From positions 372,001-436,000 of the forward strand of contig NZ_LR760298.1 in the NCBI RefSeq assembly GCF_902806445.1: 64,000 nucleotides of DNA. The letters run 5' to 3'. Below the pieces are notes generated by a model. The model made no database searches, had not been told where the DNA came from, and saw only the letters and a program-made list of their open reading frames with translations. A program made the position numbers and the translations under genes. Each line of letters starts with the position of its first letter. Positions within the stretch are counted from its first letter, which is position 1. Below are positions 8,353-16,599 of this stretch, piece after piece. Origin of the DNA: Listeria sp. PSOL-1. Lineage in GTDB: Bacteria > Bacillota > Bacilli > Lactobacillales > Listeriaceae.

Positions 8353-9489
8353 TTGAATCTGCTGAAATTCAAAAAAGAAGTCATCCAATACGCTAAAGAA
8401 ATCGGCATTGAAAAGATAGGCTTTACAACAGCTGATCCTTTTTTGTTTCTAAAAGAGCGACTTGAAGTAGCTAAAAAAAAGGACTTCTTAACCGGTTTTG
8501 AACACCCCAATAGTGATGAACGTGTCTATCCAGATTTAATTTTCGACAAACCAAAGTCAATCATTGCTATTGCTTTAGCTTATCCTGCGAAATTAAAAAA
8601 TTCTCCTACAAATCGGCGAGAAAATAGACGCGGAGAGCTAGCAAGGGCCGCTTGGGGAATCGACTATCATCATATTTTACAGGAAAAGTTAGCTAAGCTT
8701 GATGATTTCATCAAAAAACAGTTTCCTAACGCGAAAACAAAATCAATGGTCGATACAGGAGAGTTATCAGACGTTGCCGTTGCTGAACGGGCAGGACTAG
8801 GTTCACGTGGGAAGAACACACTCCTTATTACACCTGAATATGGCTCGTGGGTTTATTTAGGGGAGATGATAACAAATATCCCTTTTGAGCCAGATCAGCC
8901 AATTGGGGATTTATGTGGAGATTGCAATCAGTGCGTCAAATCTTGCCCAACTGGTTCACTTCTTGGTATGGGGAAAATGAATCCCAAAATCTGTCTGAGC
9001 TATTTAACACAAACAAAAGGCTTTTTGGATGAAAAATATCGTGAGGTGCTGCATAATCGTTTATATGGATGTGATACTTGTCAGGTTGTTTGTCCGTATA
9101 ACCGTGGACACGATTTTCATTTCCACGAAGAGATGGAGCCAGATCCGCAAGTTGTTCGTCCAGAATTGAAGCCGCTTCTTTCAATATCAAACAAAGCATT
9201 TAAAGAAAAGTTTGGTGCAAGTTCTGCTTCTTGGCGTGGAAAAAAACCAATTCAGCGGAATGCAATTATTATTTTAGGGCGTTTTAGAGATAAGACGGCT
9301 ATACCAGAACTTATCACATGCTTAACTGCTGATCCAAGACCGGTCATTCGCGGAACAGCAGCATGGGCTCTTGCCAAAATTGGCGGAGAAGAAGCAGCTA
9401 ATGCCATTTCTTTAGCTAAAGAAAATGAAACGGACAAAGAAGTATTACAAGAAATGGAATTTGCTGAAAAAATATTAGAAACAAGGTGA
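8353..9489 (+). CDS. queG: Epoxyqueuosine reductase QueG
   Basis: Performs the last step of queuosine synthesis, reducing epoxyqueuosine in tRNA with cobalamin and two [4Fe-4S] clusters. About 378 residues: N-terminal cobalamin-binding domain, the catalytic segment VDTGELSDVAVAERAGLG, ferredoxin motifs CGDCNQCVKSCP and CDTCQVVCP, and a C-terminal HEAT-like domain (ITCLTADPRPVIRGTAAWAL). TTG at 8353 is preferred: AGGTGG lies 5 bases upstream and the resulting start MNLLKFKKEV aligns with homologues; the GTG at 8344 falls inside that site. Four bases separate it from trmL, forming a tRNA-modification unit. Confidence 0.94.
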   Translation: MNLLKFKKEVIQYAKEIGIEKIGFTTADPFLFLKERLEVAKKKDFLTGFEHPNSDERVYPDLIFDKPKSIIAIALAYPAKLKNSPTNRRENRRGELARAAWGIDYHHILQEKLAKLDDFIKKQFPNAKTKSMVDTGELSDVAVAERAGLGSRGKNTLLITPEYGSWVYLGEMITNIPFEPDQPIGDLCGDCNQCVKSCPTGSLLGMGKMNPKICLSYLTQTKGFLDEKYREVLHNRLYGCDTCQVVCPYNRGHDFHFHEEMEPDPQVVRPELKPLLSISNKAFKEKFGASSASWRGKKPIQRNAIIILGRFRDKTAIPELITCLTADPRPVIRGTAAWALAKIGGEEAANAISLAKENETDKEVLQEMEFAEKILETR

Positions 9490-9493
9490 AAAA

Positions 9494-10003
9494 ATGCCAA
9501 ATCATATTGTTCTTTATCAACCCGAAATCCCTGCAAATACAGGGAATATTTCACGCACCTGTGCTGGAACAGATACGCATTTACATTTAATCCGCCCGCT
9601 TGGATTCAGTACAGATGATAAAATGTTAAAACGTGCAGGACTTGATTATTGGGATCATGTTAAGCTTGCTTATTACGATTCACTAGATGAATTTTTCCAA
9701 AAAAATAAAGAGGGAAATTACTATTGTATTACTAAATTTGCTCGCCATCTTTACAGTGATGCTTGTTATCAAGATGACAAGCAAAATCATTATTTTATCT
9801 TTGGAAAAGAGACAACCGGCCTCCCAAAAGAACTTTTACAAAAATACGAGAAGACGGCCCTGCGTATCCCGATGACTGACAAAATCCGTTCGCTAAATTT
9901 ATCGAATACAGCAGCTATTATTATTTATGAAGCATTAAGACAGCAACATTTTGGCAAGCTTGATGTAGATCCTCATTATGAACAGCAAATATTTCACGAT
10001 TAA
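9494..10003 (+). CDS. trmL: tRNA (cytidine/uridine-34 2'-O)-methyltransferase TrmL
   Basis: SPOUT-class enzyme that methylates the ribose of the wobble base in tRNA-Leu isoacceptors. The 169-residue protein is one trefoil-knot domain: NTGNISRTCAGT near the start, FGKETTGLP in the middle, and the SAM-binding knot IPMTDKIRSLNLSNTAAI at the C-terminus, all standard for TrmL (CspR in older annotation). Its ATG is 4 bases after queG with AAGGTG before it, so the two are co-transcribed and probably translationally coupled. Confidence 0.95.
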   Translation: MPNHIVLYQPEIPANTGNISRTCAGTDTHLHLIRPLGFSTDDKMLKRAGLDYWDHVKLAYYDSLDEFFQKNKEGNYYCITKFARHLYSDACYQDDKQNHYFIFGKETTGLPKELLQKYEKTALRIPMTDKIRSLNLSNTAAIIIYEALRQQHFGKLDVDPHYEQQIFHD

Positions 10004-10018
10004 AGAGGAGGGGGAAAA

Positions 10019-10756
10019 GTGAATTCAACCGTTGAACAAATTTTAAGTCATTATTCAGTCCGAGCTTTTCAAAATAAGAAACTAACACAAGATGAAATTC
10101 GCTTATTGGTTCAAGCAGCTCAGTCTGCTTCGACATCTAATTTTATGCAGGCTTATTCAATTATCGGTGTATCTGATCAGGAAAAGCTTAATGTCATTGC
10201 TGAAATTTCCGGAAGTGCTAGTTATGTGGCACAAACAGGTCATTTCTTTGTTTTTGTGGCAGATTTAGCTAGAAATAAAGAAATTGCCGAAGTGAAAAAT
10301 GTTGATTTCACTTCTTTAGAAACAACAGAAAAATGGCTTGTTGCAGTGATTGACGCTACACTTGCTGCTCAAAATATGGCTATTGCAGCTGAATCGATGG
10401 GCCTTGGTATTTGCTTTATTGGTGGGATTCGCAATAATTTACGACAAGTATCCGAGCTGCTTGAAATTCCTGACTATGCTTTACCTATTTTTGGCTTAAC
10501 TATTGGCCATCCTGCTCAAAATTCTGCTCCCAAGCCCCGCATGCCAGAAGAGTTAATTTATCATGAAAATGTTTATCAGAAAAAAGATAAGTCCCTTTAT
10601 AACGAATACGATGCAACGATTCGTGCTTATTATGAAAAAAGGACAGGCGGAAAGCGCATTGAAAACTGGACAGATCAAATGGCACGTGGCACGAGCCATC
10701 CAACAAGGCTTGACATTAAAAGTTTGCTTACAGAAAAAAACTTAGCTAAAAAATGA
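10019..10756 (+). CDS. NADPH-dependent FMN oxidoreductase (NfrA-like nitroreductase)
   Basis: A 245-residue homodimeric flavoprotein of the nitroreductase superfamily. The N-terminus carries the FMN-phosphate segment SVRAFQNKKLTQDEI and the AAQSASTSNFMQAYS segment; AAESMGLGICFIGGIRN is the second conserved block. The length and C-terminal arm (YEKRTGGKRIENWTDQ) fit the NfrA/FRP group, which oxidises NADPH and reduces flavins, quinones or nitro compounds. GTG start behind AGAGGAGGGGG, 15 bases after trmL. It ends the queG-trmL unit and is followed by a terminator. Physiological electron acceptor not known. Confidence 0.92.
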   Translation: MNSTVEQILSHYSVRAFQNKKLTQDEIRLLVQAAQSASTSNFMQAYSIIGVSDQEKLNVIAEISGSASYVAQTGHFFVFVADLARNKEIAEVKNVDFTSLETTEKWLVAVIDATLAAQNMAIAAESMGLGICFIGGIRNNLRQVSELLEIPDYALPIFGLTIGHPAQNSAPKPRMPEELIYHENVYQKKDKSLYNEYDATIRAYYEKRTGGKRIENWTDQMARGTSHPTRLDIKSLLTEKNLAKK

Positions 10757-10783
10757 ATTTATGAATAAATCAAAGTGCACGCT

Positions 10784-10812
10784 AAAAGTTAGATTAGGAA
10801 GTCTAATTTTTG
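10784..10812 (+). terminator. Terminator of the queG-trmL-nitroreductase unit
   Basis: AAAAGTTAGATT pairs with AGTCTAATTTTT (two G-U pairs) around the loop AGGA, 28 bases after the stop. Confidence 0.7.
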
Positions 10813-10966
10813 GGGTGTATTTATTTTGTTTAAAAATAATAGAGTCATAAAAGTACAGGGGAAAATGATAAATTGTTTATATGCATAAAAATAAGAGCCT
10901 TAGCAGGTTAATACAGTAATAAGACAAGCAGATTGGATTAAAAGATAAAATTAGTGAATGAAACTT

Positions 10967-11004
10967 AAAAAATTGTTAAAAATGGTAACTTTTAACAATT
11001 TTTT
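10967..11004. promoter_or_regulatory. A/T-rich 15-bp inverted repeat upstream of the surface-protein gene
   Basis: The arms at 10967-10981 and 10990-11004 are perfect inverted repeats of AAAAAATTGTTAAAA around an 8-base centre. It lies about 140 bases before the repeat-protein start. It could be an operator, an attenuator or a terminator. The rest of the gap 10757-11139 is A/T-rich with no ORF. Confidence 0.55.
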
Positions 11005-11139
11005 AATCAATTTTCACAAACTATCTACATACTTGTGCAAGAAAATTTATTATTATTTATAGAGAAAATAACAGAAGGAGGGAATTTTTTAGTACAAAAC
11101 AATTTAATGATTATCAATCAGATAATGAGGGGGATATAC

Positions 11140-14100
11140 GTGAAAAAAAGTTTTATAGTAATTTTAACATTAATGATGTTGAGCATGTCTTTAATGCAAC
11201 CTCTATCGGTATTTGCTAAGGTCGAAGATTCAGGATCAGGCGAGCAATATATTATCGATCAAAACGGAGGACAAAGTCAACCAATCACAGTAGTAGGACT
11301 TACTCCTGGGCAACACTATACAATAAAAGCAGATGTTATGGTTCATTCACTTACTCCAGCGCCTTCAAGTACAGTTGGAGACGTGGACTTAACACCTGTT
11401 ATAGTTGTCAATGATTACATGCAAAGTCGAACGGATACTGCATTTACTTTAGCAATTAATGATACAGGAACACAAATTTATGATGAAGAAATGACGGTAA
11501 TGTCACCTTCTTTTACAGCAACATCAACTACCGCTACAGTTTATGGAGCGGGCTTTATAAATGGAGCCAATAATAAAGATGCAACTGCTGTCATGAGGAT
11601 AGGAAACGTAAGAGCAGTAAAAACAAGTGATGTCGATAATGAATATCCAGATACCACTGCTAATCCAGTAGTAAACCCTGTTACTGAGATCGACACAACT
11701 GTAACTGGGACTGCAGAACCAAATGCCAATATTTTTGTGAGAACAGGTACATTCGATAATCCTATCATGATTGAAGGCGGTGTTGCAGATGCATCTGGAC
11801 GCTTTAAAGTGAATATACTCGCACAGAAAAAAAATACAGCTATCTATGTAAGTGCAACCTCACCAAAGAAATTAGGAAGCTGGGACACAGGGGTAATCGT
11901 TAGTAGTGCACCTATTACAGCTACACCAACAATAAACACAGTCAAAGATACCGATAGCGAATTAAGCGGAACCGCCACACCAAATAGTATCATCACAGCG
12001 AAAGCAGGCAACCAAATCATCGGCACCGGCACCACAAACGGAAGTGGTGACTATACAATCACCATCACCAAACAAAGCGCCGGCACCGTAATCAGCGTCA
12101 CAGCCAAAGAAGGAGCCAAACAAGAAAGCGCCGCCGCAACGACAACGGTTGTTTCAAACAAAACGGCCACACCAAAAGTAAATCCCGTCAAAGACACCGA
12201 CAGTGAATTAAGCGGAACCGCTGCCCCGTACAGCACGATCACAGCGAAAGTAGCAGGTGAAATCATCGGAACCGGTAGCACAAACGGAAGCGGGATCTAC
12301 ACAATCACTATCACCAAACAAAGCGCCGGCACCGTAATTAGTGTCACAGCCAAAGAAGAAAACAAACAAGAAAGTGCGGCCGCCACCACAACGGTTGTTT
12401 CGAACAAAACGGCGACACCAAAAGTAAATCCCGTCAAAGACACCGACAGTGAGTTAAGCGGAACCGCCGCCCCGTACAGCACGATCACAGCGAAAGTAGC
12501 AGGTGAAATCATCGGCACCGGTAGCGCAAACGGAAGCGGGATCTACACGATCACCATCACCAAACAAAGCGCCGGCACCGTAATTAGTGTCACAGCCAAA
12601 GAAGAAAACAAACAAGAAAGTGCGGCCGCCACCACAACGGTTGTTTCGAACAAAACGGCGACACCAAAAGTAAATCCCGTCAAAGACACCGACAGTGAGT
12701 TAAACGGAACCGCCACCCCATACAGCACGATCACAGCAAAAGTAGCAGGCCAAGTCATTGGAACCGGCAGCGCAAACGGAAGCGGGATCTATACGATCAC
12801 CATCACCAAACAAACCGCTGGCACCGTAATCCATGTCACAGCCAAAGAAGGCTCTAAACAAGAGAGTGCGGCCGCCACCACCACCGTAAAAGCTGTCCTA
12901 GATTATAGCTTAACCGTACCAAAAAGTTACGCAATGGGCACAAAAACCATTACTGGAACTTATGGCAAAGGCCTAGCGTATATTCGTTTATTCATAAATG
13001 GCAAAGTCGTAACCCAAGCCACAACAGACAGTCAAGGCAACTACACCATCAACAATGCAGACAAATATATCACTAAAAACACAGATCAAGTTGACATCGT
13101 AGGTGTTGACCAACGCTACGTAGAACAAACAAGAAAAGCCGTCCCTGTCACAGGCGAAATCGATTATAGCTTAACCGTACCAACAAATTATCAAATCGGA
13201 ACCAAAACCATTACTGGAACTTACGGTAAAGGCCTAGCGTATATTCGCTTATTCGTAAATGGCAAAGTCGTAACCCAAGCTACAACAGACAGTCAAGGCA
13301 ACTACACCGTCAACAATGCAGACAAATATATCACTAAAAATGCAGACCAAGTCGACATCGTCGGCGTTGACCAACGCTACGTAGAACAGGCAAGAAAAGC
13401 CATCCCTGTCACAGGTGAAATCGATTATAGCTTAACCGTACCAACAAGCTATCAAACCGGAACCAAAACCATTACCGGAACTCACGGGAAAGACTTAGCG
13501 TATATCCGCTTATTTGTGAACGGCAAAGTCGAAGCCCAAGCGATCACAGACGGTCAAGGCCGTTACACCTTTAACAATGTAGACAAATATGTAACGCGTG
13601 GAACAGATAAAATCGAAATCGTTGGTGTCGATAAACGCTACGTAGAGCACGCAAGAAAAATCGTCCCAACCACCGACGGTGATTTACAAGATGATCATTT
13701 AACCGTTGATTCTTATCGTTTAGGAAGTGCACAACTGACCGGAACGTATGGCAGTCACTTGGCGTATATCCGCTTATTTGTGAATGGCAAAGTTGAAGCC
13801 CAAGCGATCACAGACGGCCAAGGGAATTACACCTTTAACAAAGCATCTGCTTTCATCCGCTCTCATTTGGATCAAGTCGAGGTCGTTGGTGTGGATAGCA
13901 GGTACAAAGAATACGCACGAATCAATGTGCCATTATCAGGAAGCTTAGACAACACCTTAACAGCCAAACCCTTCATGATTACAGAGAATACACTAAGTGG
14001 AACGCACGGCACAAATATCGCTTACGTTCGCTTGATCATAAACGGTAAAACAGAAGCCCAAGCGATCTTAGATGACCAAGGCAACTATACATTCACCAAT

Positions 14101-15249
14101 ATGAAAAAATATGATCTTCAAAGCACAGACAAAGTCGACGTCGTGGGTGTCGATGCACGTTATGTCGAACAAAACCGCATCGCCATTTCCCTACTCGGCA
14201 ACTATGATTACAGCTTAAAAGCAGATGCCTATAACTTCAAGGATCCAATCCTGACAGGCACCTATGGACAAGATATCGCTTATGTTCGTCTAGTCGTTAA
14301 TGGAACGATCCAACAACAAGCGACACTGGATCCAACCACACATACGTATAAATTTACTAGCGTTAATTGGTTTGTGGAAACACCTAATGATAAAGTCGAA
14401 GTCATTGGCGTTGATAAAAAATACAGAGAGCAAAATCGCATCAATATCCCAGTGAAAGGAAATTATGATTATAGTTTAGCAACCAATGGCTATGTTATAA
14501 AAACAGCAACTCTAACAGGGACAGCTGGAGCAGATGTTAAATATGTCACATTGAAGATTAATGGCATTGGCGTCGCAGAAACGAGTGTCACAGCGAATGG
14601 AACATTTGCCTTCGCGAACATGAACAGCTATGAAATCCAACCCAATGATGTCGTTCAATTAGTCTCTCAAGATCGCACAAAACAAAATCAAGTGACCATC
14701 CATGTCCCTATCACAGGAAACTATAATTATAGCCTAACTGCTTCTCCATATCTGTTAGGTGACGCTACCATAGTCGGGACTTTTGGCGCGGATGTAGCCA
14801 AAGTTATCTTAAAAGTCAACGGCACCATCGTAGCCGAAGGCGTGAAAGGAACCGCTTCAGCGTATACCATTTCGAATGCCAATCAGTGGATAACCAGTCT
14901 AACCGACCAAGCAGAAGTTGTCGCACTGAACAGTAAAGGAAAAGAAGTAGCACATGCCGCAGTAGCGATCGATAAGGTAAGAGATTACAAACTTGATATC
15001 ATAAGCGGCCCTTATACAGTAGGTAGCTGGTCTTATGTACATGGAAACATGGGCGCAGACATCCAATACGTTCGTTTGTATCAAAACGGTATCCCTGTAC
15101 GTACAGGGAAAATCAACCCAGATGGCACCTATGATATGTATGTCACAGAAACAATTACCGCAGCAAATTGGCAAGACACATTTGAAATTGTTGGCTTAGA
15201 TAGTCAACTTAAAGTTGTCAACAGAGTCAACGTTATTGTACAAAAATAA
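11140..15249 (+). CDS. Large secreted tandem Ig-like repeat protein, no cell-wall anchor
   Basis: About 1369 residues. A signal peptide (hydrophobic core SFIVILTLMMLSMSLM, cleavage after SVFA) is followed by a unique beta-rich domain of about 140 residues, one divergent module, four near-identical 82-residue modules (VNPVKDTDSELSGTA ... TITITKQ ... TAKE) and nine 84-89-residue modules (DYSLTVP ... AYIRLFVNGK ... VEVVGVD). Both look like small bacterial Ig-like domains that make surface stalks. There is no LPXTG, LysM, GW, SLH or other anchor; the protein ends inside the last module (NVIVQK). The GTG at 11140 is chosen because AGGGGG lies 6 bases upstream and the signal peptide starts there. 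Base composition differs sharply from the neighbours. Adhesin or matrix function is inferred only. Confidence 0.85.
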   Translation: MKKSFIVILTLMMLSMSLMQPLSVFAKVEDSGSGEQYIIDQNGGQSQPITVVGLTPGQHYTIKADVMVHSLTPAPSSTVGDVDLTPVIVVNDYMQSRTDTAFTLAINDTGTQIYDEEMTVMSPSFTATSTTATVYGAGFINGANNKDATAVMRIGNVRAVKTSDVDNEYPDTTANPVVNPVTEIDTTVTGTAEPNANIFVRTGTFDNPIMIEGGVADASGRFKVNILAQKKNTAIYVSATSPKKLGSWDTGVIVSSAPITATPTINTVKDTDSELSGTATPNSIITAKAGNQIIGTGTTNGSGDYTITITKQSAGTVISVTAKEGAKQESAAATTTVVSNKTATPKVNPVKDTDSELSGTAAPYSTITAKVAGEIIGTGSTNGSGIYTITITKQSAGTVISVTAKEENKQESAAATTTVVSNKTATPKVNPVKDTDSELSGTAAPYSTITAKVAGEIIGTGSANGSGIYTITITKQSAGTVISVTAKEENKQESAAATTTVVSNKTATPKVNPVKDTDSELNGTATPYSTITAKVAGQVIGTGSANGSGIYTITITKQTAGTVIHVTAKEGSKQESAAATTTVKAVLDYSLTVPKSYAMGTKTITGTYGKGLAYIRLFINGKVVTQATTDSQGNYTINNADKYITKNTDQVDIVGVDQRYVEQTRKAVPVTGEIDYSLTVPTNYQIGTKTITGTYGKGLAYIRLFVNGKVVTQATTDSQGNYTVNNADKYITKNADQVDIVGVDQRYVEQARKAIPVTGEIDYSLTVPTSYQTGTKTITGTHGKDLAYIRLFVNGKVEAQAITDGQGRYTFNNVDKYVTRGTDKIEIVGVDKRYVEHARKIVPTTDGDLQDDHLTVDSYRLGSAQLTGTYGSHLAYIRLFVNGKVEAQAITDGQGNYTFNKASAFIRSHLDQVEVVGVDSRYKEYARINVPLSGSLDNTLTAKPFMITENTLSGTHGTNIAYVRLIINGKTEAQAILDDQGNYTFTNMKKYDLQSTDKVDVVGVDARYVEQNRIAISLLGNYDYSLKADAYNFKDPILTGTYGQDIAYVRLVVNGTIQQQATLDPTTHTYKFTSVNWFVETPNDKVEVIGVDKKYREQNRINIPVKGNYDYSLATNGYVIKTATLTGTAGADVKYVTLKINGIGVAETSVTANGTFAFANMNSYEIQPNDVVQLVSQDRTKQNQVTIHVPITGNYNYSLTASPYLLGDATIVGTFGADVAKVILKVNGTIVAEGVKGTASAYTISNANQWITSLTDQAEVVALNSKGKEVAHAAVAIDKVRDYKLDIISGPYTVGSWSYVHGNMGADIQYVRLYQNGIPVRTGKINPDGTYDMYVTETITAANWQDTFEIVGLDSQLKVVNRVNVIVQK
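11920..12900 (+). repeat. Four tandem 246-bp repeats (class 1 Ig-like modules)
   Basis: Units start at 11920, 12166, 12412 and 12658 with an exact 246-base period (82 codons). Units 2 and 3 are almost identical in DNA, pointing to recent duplication or gene conversion. The DNA is G/C-rich for this chromosome: 33 of 60 bases in 12181-12240 are G or C. Confidence 0.9.
12901..15246 (+). repeat. Nine tandem repeats of about 261 bp (class 2 Ig-like modules)
   Basis: Units begin near 12901, 13162, 13423 and 13690 and continue to the end of the gene. The first three are close copies with an exact 261-base step; later units diverge steadily, the usual pattern for repeat arrays growing from one end. 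Confidence 0.85.
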
Positions 15250-15261
15250 TTCAATGATACA

Positions 15262-15302
15262 TCACTCACACAAGTTAGCATTCATTTAACTTGTGTGAGT
15301 GA
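15262..15302 (+). terminator. Perfect 16-bp hairpin after the repeat-protein gene
   Basis: TCACTCACACAAGTTA pairs perfectly with TAACTTGTGTGAGTGA over a 9-base loop, 12 bases after the stop codon. No T run follows, so it may stabilise or weakly terminate the transcript. Confidence 0.6.
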
Positions 15303-15303
15303 C

Positions 15304-15436
15304 TTAGCAGGAATTTAACAGCTTGTAGGCGATGTAACACTTCTTTAATTACACAATGGATGAAGCTAAAGAAGATCGCGATGCATTTAAAGAAAAACGC
15401 GATCCTAATTATAGTCAATTTCCAAAGTATCCATAA
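15304..15436 (+). pseudogene. Decayed 3' end of menB (dihydroxynaphthoyl-CoA synthase)
   Basis: Reading from 15304 gives LAGI, an in-frame stop, QLVGDVTLL, a frame break near 15345, then [15 protein letters not shown] and [10 protein letters not shown] with a stop at 15434-15436. This is the characteristic C-terminus of MenB (GLAGIQQL, then DEAKEGRDAF, then a QFP-aromatic-P ending), the crotonase that closes the second ring of menaquinone. Only about the last 44 codons remain, with one nonsense and one frameshift change, so it is a dead fragment. Its original terminator seems to be kept downstream. It lies directly after the repeat-protein hairpin. The functional menB must be elsewhere. Confidence 0.8.
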
Positions 15437-15462
15437 ATTTAAATAATTTTATTAGAGATAAG

Positions 15463-15498
15463 CAAGTTGATTTTTTAAATAAATCAGCTTGTTTTTTG
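15463..15498 (+). terminator. Intrinsic terminator, probably from the lost menB gene
   Basis: CAAGTTGATTT pairs with AAATCAGCTTG (one G-U) around a 7-base loop and runs into six T, 26 bases after the menB-like stop codon. The remainder up to 15643 is A/T-rich with no gene that I can see. Confidence 0.75.
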
Positions 15499-15643
15499 TT
15501 TAGCGTAAAATAATTATCTTTAATTAAAAAATACTTATCAATAATATATACTAAAATAATTTACTTAAATTTGATCAAATTTTTAATAACAATAAGGTTT
15601 GCCAAGCTATATAGCAAAATATACACTAAACTACTTCCTATCG

Positions 15644-16474
15644 TTATTGATGGAGTTGCTTTCTTATGATCTCATGCAGCGTTTTATCCGTAGTAAATAC
15701 CCGTAAGCTTAAACTAGGGTTATCAGGAGTTTGTAATATACTTTGTTCGCATTCTAACAACCCAATTTCAGGATGCATAAAAATTTTTTTACTGTTGCTT
15801 GCTATGCTTATTTTCTGCTGTATCCAAGTCTTTTTAAATAGGCTGCTAGTTTGTTCTAGTTCTTCAATCAACTGCTGTGCCTTATCATCTTGTGGATATC
15901 TAGCGCGATCTGCTCGGTATCTTGCAATCATTACTTTTGCTCTCTTTTCCCAGCTGTTACCATTAAGGGCAACCATAAAGGGATCTGTTAAAAAATGACG
16001 TAATAGATTAGGAAGATAATGAACATTTTGATCATATGGATGGAAGTGAAAAACAAATTCTGCGGACTTATTCCATATAAGGATATCCCAATATTCATCA
16101 ATGATGTAAGCTGGATCTGGATCTAAAGAGTCGACAATTTGTTTTAAGCCTATAGAGATTGTTTGTTGCTCTTTCTTTTTTTCTAATTTTGTACCAGTAG
16201 CTAGAGAGAATAAATATTGTCTTTCTGAAGTTGACAACAAGAGTGCATCTGCTAGGGCTTCTAAAACATTATTAGAAGGATGAACATTTTTACCTTGTTC
16301 AATTGCCGTATACCAAGATACACCAATATTGGCTAATTGTGCCACTTCCTCTCGGCGTAAACCAGGCGTTCTACGTCTACTATTTGGAAGGAGCCCGATT
16401 TGTCTAGGAGTTATTCGATTACGAGCTTCTCTTAAAAAAGCACCTAAAGTTTGTGTATTTCCATTGTCATTCAT
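15644..16474 (-). CDS. XRE-family regulator with MmyB-like ligand-binding domain
   Basis: A 276-residue one-component regulator. Residues 5-85 hold an XRE helix-turn-helix (PGLRREEVAQLANIGVSWYT, then EQGKN), and the remainder is the MmyB-type PAS-like ligand-binding domain (DPDPAYIIDEYWDILIWNKSAE motif; NLLRHFLTDP). Such regulators usually sit divergently beside a short-chain dehydrogenase they control, as here. ATG at 16474 is preferred with AGAGGTG upstream; a GTG three codons earlier is also in frame. A 14-bp palindrome in the shared 125-base intergenic region is a likely operator. The ligand is unknown, perhaps a fatty acid as for other family members. Confidence 0.88.
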   Translation of the reverse strand: MNDNGNTQTLGAFLREARNRITPRQIGLLPNSRRRTPGLRREEVAQLANIGVSWYTAIEQGKNVHPSNNVLEALADALLLSTSERQYLFSLATGTKLEKKKEQQTISIGLKQIVDSLDPDPAYIIDEYWDILIWNKSAEFVFHFHPYDQNVHYLPNLLRHFLTDPFMVALNGNSWEKRAKVMIARYRADRARYPQDDKAQQLIEELEQTSSLFKKTWIQQKISIASNSKKIFMHPEIGLLECEQSILQTPDNPSLSLRVFTTDKTLHEIIRKQLHQ

Positions 16475-16503
16475 GATAAACACCTCTTTAATAATTATCC
16501 TAC

Positions 16504-16517
16504 TACTATTAATAGTA
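16504..16517. promoter_or_regulatory. Palindrome TACTATTAATAGTA, candidate operator
   Basis: A perfect 14-bp palindrome 30 bases upstream of the MmyB-like regulator start and 82 bases before the divergent SDR gene. It is well placed for autoregulation and control of the SDR gene. Function is inferred from position. Confidence 0.5.
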
Positions 16518-16599
16518 CGATAAAGAACATCATGTTGCCAACTACTATATTTGTTACACTATTTATGTATTCGAATTTGAAGAGAGAGGTAGATAATTA

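Noticed and set aside
10967-11004. PrfA box upstream of the repeat-protein gene
   Set aside because: TGTTAA and TTAACA are present but in the wrong order and spacing for TTAACA-NN-TGTTAA.
11035-11139. Longer N-terminus of the repeat protein
   Set aside because: The upstream frame has no suitable ribosome binding site, and the signal peptide begins at the GTG at 11140.
11541-12758. Long open frames on the minus strand within the repeat protein
   Set aside because: They repeat with the 246-base period, lack ribosome binding sites and are shadows of the Ala/Thr/Val-rich coding strand.
11920-12900. CRISPR-like array
   Set aside because: The 246-base repeats are in-frame coding units without spacers, and no cas genes occur in the window.
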